Positions 56,117 through 64,000 of a stretch of 64,000 nt of DNA are shown here, piece by piece (the first letter of the stretch is position 1; every line of letters begins with the position of its first letter). Under the pieces are notes generated by a model that searched no databases, was not told where the DNA came from, and saw only the letters and a program-made list of their open reading frames with translations. Origin of the DNA: Aureococcus anophagefferens (taxonomy: Eukaryota > Sar > Pelagophyceae > Pelagomonadales > Pelagomonadaceae); contig NW_008705565.1 of NCBI RefSeq assembly GCF_000186865.1, positions 1,917,845 to 1,981,844 on the forward strand. Reading direction: 5' to 3'. A program made the position numbers and the translations under genes.

Positions 56117-57148
56117 ATGGCGCAGCTCGTGCTCGCCGACGGCGCGCTGCCCGTGCTGCGCGCCGCGAGCCTGGAGGCCGACGTCGTCGCGCTGCGGCGC
56201 ATCTGCCACGAGATCGGCTTCCTCTACCTGGAGCTCGACGCCGAGGACTGGGACTGCTGCTGCGCGGCGGCGGCGGCGTCGCGCCGGTTCTTCGCGCGCG
56301 ACGCGGCGACCAAGGCCGAGATCGGCTACGAGCGGTCGCCGGCGTTCCGCGGCTACATGCGGCTCGGCGTGGAGAACACGGCGGGCGTCGTCGACCGGAG
56401 GGAGCAGGTCGAGTTCGGCCGCGAGGACGGCGTCGCCGTCGAGGGCCCGGCGCGGCGCCTCCTGGGCCCGAACCAGTGGCCCGACGACGCGTTCGAGGGC
56501 GCCGCGGCGCGCTGGCTCGAGGTCATGGCGCGCGCGAGCGCGGCGCTCACGGCGGCGCTCTCGCTCGCGCTCGGCCTCGACCGCGGCGCGCTCCATCAAC
56601 ACGTGCTGGGCCCCAAGCCCCACTGGCAGGCCAAGGTCGCGCGCTACCCGGCGGGCGCCGGCCAGGGCGTCGGCGCGCACACGGACAGCGGCTGGCTCAC
56701 GCTCCTCTGGCAGGACGGGCCGGGCCTCGAGGCGATGATCGGCGGGCGCTGGACGCCCGTGCCGCCGCGCGACGGCTGCGTCGTCGTCAACCTGGGGGAG
56801 ATGCTCCAGCTCGCGTCGGGCGGCTACTTCCTCGCGACGCCGCACCGCGTCGCGAGCCCGCCGCGCGACCGGCTGTCGCTGCCCTATTTCTGCAACCCGT
56901 CGCTCGACGCCGTCGTCGCCGCGGCGACCGACGCGGCCGAGCTGGACTGGGCGCGGCCGCGGCCCGACGACGTCGCCGCGACGGACTCGCACGGCGCGGG
57001 CCGCAACAAGCTCCACGACGCCTACGGCATCAACGCGTTCAAGTCCCTCGCGCGGAGCCACCCCGCGGTCTTCGCGCGGCACCACCCGGACCTCGTCGTG
57101 CTGCCGGACGGCACCGTCGTGGAGAAGCGCTGGGGGACGCTCGCGTGA
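56117..57148 (+). CDS. 2-oxoglutarate/Fe(II) dioxygenase, IPNS-like
   Basis: The protein is 343 aa. Opening: VVALRRICHEIGFLYLELD (typical DIOX_N). The iron site is H-x-D in GVGAHTDSGWLTLLWQDG (about residues 188-190) with the distal His in FLATPHRVASP (about 242), and the 2OG-binding R-x-S in RDRLSLPYFCNP. The group includes gibberellin oxidases, isopenicillin N synthase-like enzymes and many secondary-metabolite hydroxylases. The substrate cannot be told from sequence alone. It has no introns, and its stop is 7 bp from the convergent neighbour's stop. Confidence 0.88.
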   Translation: MAQLVLADGALPVLRAASLEADVVALRRICHEIGFLYLELDAEDWDCCCAAAAASRRFFARDAATKAEIGYERSPAFRGYMRLGVENTAGVVDRREQVEFGREDGVAVEGPARRLLGPNQWPDDAFEGAAARWLEVMARASAALTAALSLALGLDRGALHQHVLGPKPHWQAKVARYPAGAGQGVGAHTDSGWLTLLWQDGPGLEAMIGGRWTPVPPRDGCVVVNLGEMLQLASGGYFLATPHRVASPPRDRLSLPYFCNPSLDAVVAAATDAAELDWARPRPDDVAATDSHGAGRNKLHDAYGINAFKSLARSHPAVFARHHPDLVVLPDGTVVEKRWGTLA

Positions 57149-57155
57149 TAGGTAC

Positions 57156-58016
57156 TTAGGACCGGGCCGACGGCCGCGGGAAGAGGCGGAAGACGGCGCG
57201 GAACGCGCGCGCGACGCCGGCGACCGCGCGCCGGAGCGCGGCGAAGGCGCCGTGGACGCCCGTCGCGCGGAGCGCCGCGTAGGCCGCCGGCGGGTCCGAC
57301 GCGACGAGCGCCAGGCACGCGTCGACGATCGCCTCGTCCGACGCGAACGGCTCGCCGAGCGCCTCCGCGGCGGCCGGCGGCGCGAGGAGCGGCGGCGGCC
57401 GCGGGGCCGCGGCGGGCGCGAGCATGGGGTGCGCGCCGAAGAGGAACGACAGCGACAGCGCGAAGACGACCGCGAGCACGCGGCGGTCGCCCGCGGGCTT
57501 CGGCGGCGGCGGCGCCGCGCGCGGGCTCACGGGCCGCCGCGCGGCGGCCGGCGCGGGCGCGCGCACCGCCAGGAGCACGGGCGCGCGCGGCGGCGTCGGC
57601 GGCGCGACCGTCGTCGTCGGCACCGGAGGGGGCGACGGCGCCGGAGGGCGCGGCGCCGCCGCCTCGCGCATCTCGCACGACGACAGCTCGTGCTCGGCGA
57701 CGTCCGCGAAGGAGCCTTGAAACCCGCACCCGTGATCGCATTTGTAGACCGCGACGGACCCCTGCGGCGTCGAGTTGACGAGGTAGCACGCGTCGCCGTC
57801 GCCGTTCTCCCAGACCTTGACCGTCGTCGATTGCTGCGCAGCCTTTTTAACGGCGGCCGCCGCAGCCTTGACCGCCGCCAACGGCTTCGACACCTCGGTC
57901 GCGTCGACGTTCGCGTTCGTCGAGATGGAGCCGAGGGGCTTGCGACGACGCGCGGGGGTCGGTGTTGCCGGTGATGGTGTGGCAGGCGGGACAAAGTCGT
58001 CGGCAAACGACTCCAT
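57156..58016 (-). CDS. Small zinc-finger-like protein with C-terminal membrane segment
   Basis: The protein is 286 aa from ATG 58016. The N-terminus is Pro/Thr and Ala/Lys-rich. A possible C2HC finger follows: YKCDHGCGFQGSFADVAEHE then SSC (C-x3-C...H-x4-C). After a Pro/Ala-rich linker comes one hydrophobic segment (VLAVVFALSLSFLFGAHPML) and a short helical tail. No named family. The upstream frame is open to 58235, but holds only repeat-like sequence. Confidence 0.5.
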   Translation of the reverse strand: MESFADDFVPPATPSPATPTPARRRKPLGSISTNANVDATEVSKPLAAVKAAAAAVKKAAQQSTTVKVWENGDGDACYLVNSTPQGSVAVYKCDHGCGFQGSFADVAEHELSSCEMREAAAPRPPAPSPPPVPTTTVAPPTPPRAPVLLAVRAPAPAAARRPVSPRAAPPPPKPAGDRRVLAVVFALSLSFLFGAHPMLAPAAAPRPPPLLAPPAAAEALGEPFASDEAIVDACLALVASDPPAAYAALRATGVHGAFAALRRAVAGVARAFRAVFRLFPRPSARS

Positions 58017-58482
58017 CACGTTCGCGCACTGATTCGACCTGTGCCGCGAGCTGCAGGGCGAGCTCGACGCGGTCAAGGGCGGCGCGGACCGCAACGACCT
58101 GTGCTGCGAGCTGCAGGGCGAGCGCGACGGCGGCGGGGCGGCGCGGTCGACTGGTCGTTGCGGCGGTCCGGACGTCGCGAGCAACGTCGAGGGGGTCCAG
58201 GGGGCCCGGGGGTGCCTCTGGGGGCCACGATACATACTCCTAGGGATGATTCATGAGCTGCGATCTCTTACAGTCGCAGGAGAACAATGCGGGTGTCGCG
58301 CCTGGGTAACACGGATCTCCGTCGGGAAGATCACGTTCGCACACGCGCGAAACCCCCCGGGAGATCGGGATGTTGAACCCGAAGCCCGAAACTTAGTTTG
58401 CGATGTTCGTGTTCCCTAATCGTCGGGCAGCCCCTATTGTCGCGCCCGCGCACCTGCACGCGCGCCGAGCGCCCACGCGGCC
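58017..58482. other. Intergenic region with a 60-bp tandem duplication and a 128-codon open frame
   Basis: Two 60-bp units start CGACCTGTG at 58035 and 58095. Plus strand 58033-58419 is open without an early ATG, encoding DLCRELQGELDAVKGG then DLCCELQGERDGG. It could be an exon of an unrecognised gene or a chance open frame. The region also serves as the divergent upstream region for genes at 58016 and 58483. Confidence 0.4.
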
Positions 58483-59093
58483 ATGAAGCGCTCGCGCGAC
58501 GGCGACGAGCAGACGCCGACGGCGAAGGACGACGACGACGAGGCGAACCGGAGCCTCCTCGACTTCCTCTACGCCGGCGACGCGACGCAGACGCCGCCGC
58601 CGGCCAAGGGCGCCGAGGCGCGCCGCCCGGACAAGCGGACGCCCGTGCCCGAGGCCATCGCCTTCGCCGCGGCGGCGTCGCTCGAGAACTGCTGGAACGA
58701 GCTCGCTCCCGAGGACGCGCGCGGCGCGGCGCCCCGCCCGTCCGTTCCCCGCCGCCCGGACGCCGCGCGGCGCGCAGGGAGGCGCTGCGGCGGCTCCCCA
58801 TGGACAGCGCCGCGCGGGAGTGGCTCGACAGCTACACGGCGGCGCTCCTGCCCGGCCTGCTCCGGGCGCGCGCGAAGGACATCGCGCGGCGCCCGCGCCC
58901 CGAAACGACCGGCCGCGCGGCGCCGACACCGCGCGCGCAGGTGCCGACGCCGGAGAAGAAGAGCAGCACGCCGGCGACGGCGGCGCCGTCGCCGCCCGAG
59001 GAGGAGGAGCGGCCGCTGCGGCCCACGGAGCGCGCCGCCGCCGCGCGCGCCGAGCGCGAGCGCAAGGACGCGGCCAAGAAGCACCGGTGGTGA
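58483..59093 (+). CDS. Small acidic/basic protein, function unknown
   Basis: Exons 58483-58718 and 58778-59093 (183 aa) with a 59-nt GC-AG intron; the seam reads LAPEDA/EALRRLPMDSAAREW. The N-terminus MKRSRDGDEQ has a possible nuclear signal, then an acidic DDDDEANRSLLDFLYAGD. The C-terminal exon gives AAREWLDSYTAALLPGLLRA, a Pro/Thr linker and a charged helix ending KKHRW. The unspliced frame would read into an Arg/Pro-rich tail, which is unlikely. Possibly nuclear; no family known to me. Confidence 0.6.
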
Positions 59094-59392
59094 TCGCGCG
59101 AAGCCCCCTCCCCACTGTAAGCACCTGTTGTTGTGAGACCGCGCGCGCCAGCCCGCCTCCCGTGCGTGCCAGCATGGACCCAGGCTTTCGCCGCTCCGCG
59201 CCGAGGAGCACCGCAACATCGGCCTTGGGTTTATGTTTCCCTGGAGATTGCCTCAGCTCAGCTGGCTTGGGCTTGCGGCGGCCGTCGTCCCGGGCTCTCG
59301 TCGGTCGCGCCGCGGCGTCGCGCGCCCCGAACCCGCGCCCTTGCGCGCCGAAAAAGCTCGCCGCCCTTGCGCGCCGCCGGGGCCCGGCGACC

Positions 59393-62300
59393 ATGTCGAA
59401 CCTCTCCTGCGAGCCGACGTGCTCCGGCCTCGAGAAGTTCGTGCTGTACCAGACCATGAGCCACCTCTACATCGTGGGCTGCGACAAGCGGCAGGCGTCC
59501 TACCGCGTCCTCAAGATCCTGCGGGCGGCGGCGGGCGGCGACTGCAAGCTCGGCGACGTCGCGACGGAGGACTCGTGCGCGTACTCCAAGGTCGAGCTCA
59601 AGGAGATGCTCGAGATGATCCACGAGGGCAACCGCACGCACGGCGGCCTGAGCCGCGTGGCGACGGGCTACGGCCTCCTGGGCTTCGCGCGGTTCCTGGA
59701 CTGCTACTACGTCATCCTGGTGACGCAGCGCCGCAAGGTCGGCCAGATCGGCGGCAACGCGGTCTACGGGATCAAGGCGACGGAGATGATCGCCATCAAG
59801 CCCGAGAGCGCGCGCAGCGGCGACCAGTCGCTGATCAAGTCGCTCGTGAGCGACGTGAACCGGCGCCTCAACCCGACGCAGCGCGAGATCGCGGAGCAGC
59901 GCTACGTCGGGCTCTTCCAGTTCATCGACCTCACGAAGGACTTCTTTTTCTCCTACACCTACGACCTCACGCGCACGCTCCAGCACAACATGACGTCGGC
60001 GCTCCCGGCGGCGGGCGCCGGCGAGGGCGGCCCGCGGAACGCGCCGCGCAAGGCCATGTACGCGTGGAACGACCACCTCACGCGCGAGTTGGGCGACGCC
60101 TTGGACGCGCGGTCCGCGGCGCGCTGGACGCTCGCGCTGACGCACGGCGCCTTCGTGCAGCGCAAGTGCACTTTGTTCGGCCGCGTCGTCAACGTGACCC
60201 TCGTCGCGCGGCGGTCGCGCCACTTCGCGGGCACGCGGTACCTGAAGCGGGGCGTGTCCGACGGCGGCAAGGTCGCGAACGACGTCGAGCTCGAGCAGAT
60301 CGCCCACGAGGAGGGCGTGCGCGAGGGCGTCTTCTCCAGCTTCGTCCAGGTGCGCGGGTCCATCCCGACGTTCTGGACCCAGGAGACGTCCGTGACCATG
60401 CCCAAGCCGCCCATCGTGCTCAACCGCGTCGACCCGACGTACGCGGCGTCGCGCGCGCATTTCGGGGACCTCATCGGGCGCTACGGCGCGCCCGTCATGG
60501 TGCTGGACCTGACGAAGCAGTCGGAGAAGCGCGAGCGCGAGATGATCGTGAGCCACGAGTTCCGCCGGGCCATCGAGCACGTCAACGCGCACGTGCCCGC
60601 GCCGCGGCGCGTCCGCTACTGCGCGCTCGACTTCTCCCAGGTGTCCAAGCACCGCCAGATGAACATTTTGAAGGCGCTGGAGGACGTGGCGCGGTGGACG
60701 CTCTACGAGACGCGCTTCTTCTGCAGCCGGCCGCGCGCGGAGGTGTCGCCCGGGGGCGACGTGAGCCGCCTCGACGTCGGCGTCGGCGACCACGCGGGCC
60801 GCGACGACCCGGACCGGGCGCGGGCGCCGCCGCTGGAGCAGCGCGGCGTCATGCGCACGAACTGCATCGACTGCCTCGACCGCACGAACGTGGCCCAGTT
60901 CACCGTGGGCGTCCACGCGCTCGGCCGGGCGGGAAACGGGCGCGAACGTCCCAACCTCAAAGGCTCCTCTCTCGGCCGTTTTCCGCTCGTTTCGGCTGAT
61001 TTTTGGACGAGCGATCATCTATGGGAGCGATGTCGAAGCGTGGATGCTTTCTCTGGAACGATCGCGCGCGGAACACTCACGTTGAAGCGACGTCGAATCA
61101 CCCGTGTCCCGCCCAGGCGCTCGGGCGCATGCTCGCGACGATGGGCGTCTTCAAGAGCGCGACGCTGGAGAGCGGCTCCCAGGTCGTGCTCGTGCTCATG
61201 GAGCTCTACTCCACCGTCGGCGACCTCATCTCGCTCCAGTACGGCGGCTCGGAGGCCCACAAGAAGATGGGCGGGACCGGGCCGTCGGCGTCCGCGGGCG
61301 GCGGCGACGACGCGGCGCGCGCGGATTTCGGGGCCGTCGCGCCCAAGCACCAGGAGCTGCTCACGTCCATCCGGCGCTACTACAGCAACGCCTTCACGGA
61401 CCGGCTCAAGCAGGACGCCATCAACGTCTTTTTGGGGAATTTCGTGCCTTCCGACGCGGAGCCGCCGCTCTGGGAGCTCGAATCCGACTACTACCTCCAC
61501 AACTTCCACGTCCAGACGGGCACGGTGCTGTCCATGCGCGCGCGGCGCGAGTCCTGGCTCTCCGACTCCGACTCGGACGCCGACGGCGCGTCGCCGCGGC
61601 GCGGCGCGCGGCCGCGCGCGCTCGTCGCGCGGCGCCGCCGCGTCGTGCGGCGCTGCGCGCGGCAGCAGGAGACGCTGAGCGCCTGGTGGCGCGACGCCCT
61701 GCGGTCCTTCGAGGCCCAGCGCGTCGCCGTGCCCGAGCGCGACCTGAGCCTCCCGCCCGAGGGCTGGCGCCGGTCGTCGGCGAGCCGCTTCGAGCGCGTG
61801 CACCAGCCCTACAAGTTGACGCAGTTCGACAAGATCCTCTGCCACGACTTCTTCGTGCCCATCCCCCTGGCCCACGACGCCGCCGAGCGGCGGCCCCGGC
61901 CGCGGCGCGCGGGGCCCCGGGGCCTCGAGGGCGCGCGCGGCGGCGGCGACGGGTTGCTCGCGATCAGCGCGGGCGGCGGCGAGGACGCGCCGGGCCGCGA
62001 CTCGCCCGTGCCCGAGACCCAGCCCGCGGACGCCGACATGACGCTCCTCGTCGACGACGACGGCGACGGCGGCGACGACGACGACGACGAGCTGGGCGCG
62101 CCGCGGCGCGCGTTCGACGCGACGCCCGCGCGCGACCGCGACGCCGCGCCGCCCGCGCCGACGCCGCGCGCGGGCCCGAGCCCGCCGCCGCCGGACGCCG
62201 GCGGCGACGACGCGCGCGCGGCGCTGCGGCGCCTCGTGCGCCAGCTCTTCCCGCGGCGCGCGGGCGCCGCGCGCGGCGCGCCGCGGCGCCGCGGCGGCGA

Positions 62301-63462
62301 CGCGTCCGACGACGACGACTTCTCCGGGCCGCCCGACGCGCGGCGGAGGCGCGCGCGCGAGCTCGCGGCGCGCGCGGAGCTCGCCGCGGCGGCGGCGCGG
62401 CGCAGCGAGGCGACCTTCGTCGGCGCGCTGGCGCTGCGGGCCGTCGAGGCGCGGGGCGAGCGCGAGTACGGCGAGTACGCGCGCGCGGCGGGCGACCCGG
62501 GCCGCCTCGCCGACGCCGCGGCCCTCGGCGACGACGCCGACGCGCGCGCGCGGCGCGCGCGGGCCGCCGAGTCGCGGGCCCAGTTCGCGAGCGCGCTCAA
62601 GGAGCGCGACCTGGACGCGACGGACGTCGCCGCGGTCAGGGACGTCGCGCAGTCCGCGGGCGTCGCGCGCGTGCTGCCCCGGGGCAACTACGTGGGCCTG
62701 CGGCAGGCGACGTCGGCCCGCGACGTCGTCGCCGCCGTCCACGACGAGCTCGAGGCCTTCACGGGCGCCGCGCGCGCGGCCGCGAAGACCGCCGCGCGCG
62801 CGGCGGCCGCCGCGGCCGCCGCGGCGGCCGCGGCGGCCGCGCCGCCCGAGGCGCCGCCGTCGCCGGGCGGCGCGCCGCCGCCGCCGCCGCCGCCGGAGGC
62901 CCTCGACGCGACGCAGGACGCGCCGCCCGACGACGCGGAGCTCGAGGGCTGCCTCGCGCGGCTCCGGCGCCGCGGCGCGACGTCGAGCGCCGACGGCGCG
63001 GCGCTCGACGCCGACGGCGTGCTCAACCAGATCACTTCCCGCCTCGGCGCGCTCCGCGAGGCCCGCGCGGACTACGCGGATTTACTGGACGCGCGCGCGC
63101 TCGCGGCCGCGCGGAGCCGCTACTCGAGCGACGACGACATCGCGCTCTACTGCACCTACGTGCGCGCGGAGCACTGGCTCGAGGACCGGTCCATGCGCCA
63201 CATCCTCCGCGAGGGCGTCGAGGACCTCGACGGCGCGCCGCGGCCGCGCCGCGACGCGCGGCGGCCGGCCGCGCCGCCGCGCGGCGCGGGGCCCGCGACG
63301 GACCTCGACGCCGACTTCCTCCAGTGCAGCGCCGACCTCTACGCGCGCCAGGACAACAAGTACATGCTCTTCAACGCGTCCGGCGCCTCCGCCGCGGCGC
63401 TCGTCGCCAAGGGCGAAGCCGCGGACGCGCCGCCTCCGGCGCCTCGGGGGGGATCGCCCTAG
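59393..63462 (+). CDS. FIG4: FIG4/SAC3-type phosphoinositide 5-phosphatase
   Basis: Exons 59393-60916 and 61117-63462 (1289 aa) are joined over an introner; the seam reads FTVGVH/ALGRMLATMG as expected for Sac domains. The N-terminal FIG4 type is plain: EKFVLYQTMSHLYIVGCD, GLLGFARFLDCYYVILVT, FFFSYTYDLTRTLQHN, YAWNDHLTRELGD. The catalytic C-x5-R is in RTNCIDCLDRTNVAQF (about residues 488-503). After the phosphatase (ISLQYGGSEAHKK, RRYYSNAFTDRLKQDAINVFLGNF) comes an unusually long Asp/Ala/Arg-rich tail of several hundred residues, longer than in animal FIG4 (~900 aa). FIG4 acts with PIKfyve and VAC14 on PI(3,5)P2 at endolysosomes. Confidence 0.93.
60925..61116 (+). mobile_element. Introner, divergent subfamily (192 bp, copy 9), sense
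   Basis: Ends are CCGGGCGGGAAACGGG and its near-inverse CCGTGTCCCGCCCAG. The duplication GCGCTCGG is exact at 60917-60924 and 61117-61124. The core TCGGCTGATTTTTGGACGA is shared with copy 3. The inferred intron is 60917-61116, GC-AG, 200 nt. Confidence 0.88.
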
Positions 63463-63483
63463 GCCGAGGGGGACACCGCGAAC

Positions 63484-64000
63484 TTACGCTCCTAGGCGGC
63501 GGCCTCGGAGACGACCTGGCCGTCGGCGAAGACGGTCGTGCTTCTCGACCTGGCCGTTGGGGAACTCGAAGGTCTCGAGGCCCGTCGCCGGATCGCAGGT
63601 GTGCGTCGTCTCCGCGGCCGCGTAGTAGTAGACGATCGCGCCCGCGGCCGTCGTCGTCTTCACGTCGCCGTTCGTGAAGGTGACGACGGCGTCGCCCGTG
63701 GTCGGATCGGCGAGCTTGCGCGTGCCGTTGCGGTACTGGACCTCGCGGCGGCCGTCGCGCCACGACCGCTCGAGCTTGCCGTCGCGGCCCGTCGGCCGCC
63801 ACTCCGACGGCGCGTCGTCCTCGGCGGCGTCGTCCGCGTCCTCGGCGGCGTCCTCGGCGTCCTCGGCGGCGCCGCCGGCGCTCGACGCGGCGCCGCCGTC
63901 GTCGGACGAGCCCGCGTCGGCCGTCGCGGCGCGCGCCGCGGCGCCGAGGAACGCGCGGTCGTCGTCGCCGACGCCGAGGACGCCGCCGCCGGAGGCCGCG
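63484..64000 (-). CDS. CENPJ: SAS-4/CPAP (TCP10 C-terminal domain) protein, 5' end beyond window
   Basis: Only the C-terminus is in the window, open to the right edge. An acidic Ala/Glu/Asp linker leads to the TCP10 domain: WRDGRREVQYRNGTRKLADP, VVTFTNGDVKTTTAAGAIVY, YYAAAETTHTCDPATGLETF, EFPNGQVEKH. These beta-hairpin repeats (NGT, NGD, NGQ) form the C-terminal domain by which SAS-4/CPAP binds STIL in centriole assembly. After QVEKH the frame runs to a TAA at 63484. A one-base shift would give TVFADGQVV and a TAG at 63492, which fits the repeat better, so the last ~20 residues are uncertain. Confidence 0.8.
   Translation of the reverse strand, partial: AASGGGVLGVGDDDRAFLGAAARAATADAGSSDDGGAASSAGGAAEDAEDAAEDADDAAEDDAPSEWRPTGRDGKLERSWRDGRREVQYRNGTRKLADPTTGDAVVTFTNGDVKTTTAAGAIVYYYAAAETTHTCDPATGLETFEFPNGQVEKHDRLRRRPGRLRGRRLGA

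Noticed and set aside
1..64000. Bacterial-style operons, ribosome binding sites or terminators
   Set aside because: The genes carry spliceosomal introns and organelle leaders; the genome is eukaryotic.

Overview
The window is nuclear DNA of a small, very GC-rich eukaryotic alga. I think it is a pelagophyte of the Aureococcus type. The reasons are the GC content (about 70% by eye in coding DNA), densely packed genes on both strands, short introns, many GC-AG introns, N-terminal leaders that look like secondary-plastid or mitochondrial leaders, and above all a dispersed 203-bp transposon that forms introns. This matches the introner elements described from Aureococcus. Species identity is inferred.

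Layout: I support 36 genes, two of them cut by the window edges. 1-9.9 kb: PLK4-like kinase (partial), GT47 exostosin-like glycosyltransferase, an acidic/His-rich secreted protein, an alpha-kinase, a membrane-anchored beta-helix-like protein, a methyltransferase and a G-patch protein. 10-25.9 kb: a Cys-repeat/HNH-like protein, two more methyltransferases, a CCCH/RS protein, a PPR-Smr-like protein, a DP transcription factor, a DeSI-type peptidase, a G-protein alpha subunit, a helical-repeat-like protein, a terminal nucleotidyltransferase and a TMEM70-like protein. 25.9-32.3 kb: accessory region with a 162-bp tandem repeat, a patchwork sulfotransferase/exostosin gene of unusually low GC, a frame-broken gene relic, a YghU-type GST and a 456-bp MITE. 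32.3-51.1 kb: MAGOH, prolyl oligopeptidase, a PDZ-like coiled-coil protein, a FAM135-like lipase, a cyclic-nucleotide-binding channel, organellar IleRS, a sarcosine/dimethylglycine methyltransferase-like protein, a plastid NAD(P)-binding-like protein and a DUF2252 protein. 51.1-52.8 kb: no convincing gene, but a strong hairpin. 52.8-64 kb: sulfotransferase, organellar ArgRS, a 2OG-Fe(II) oxygenase, two unknowns, FIG4 phosphatase and the C-terminus of a SAS-4/CPAP-type protein.

The main signal is nine introners. Seven are exactly 203 bp and two are related copies of 183 and 192 bp. Every copy lies inside a conserved reading frame. Six are flanked by a perfect 8-bp target duplication, two by a partly drifted one, and in one the intronic copy has diverged. 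The left duplicated 8-mer always begins GC or GT and the element always ends AG. Treating 'left duplicate plus element' as the intron restores the reading frame exactly in all nine cases. In the channel and FIG4 genes it also restores conserved motifs. Both orientations work because both inverted-repeat ends supply an acceptor-like end.

There is no operon logic. Shared themes are cell-surface polysaccharide synthesis and sulfation (GT47 gene, patchwork gene, sulfotransferase gene), organellar translation (IleRS, ArgRS), protein or small-molecule methylation (four methyltransferases) and centriole/cell-cycle control (PLK4-like, SAS-4/CPAP-like, DP).
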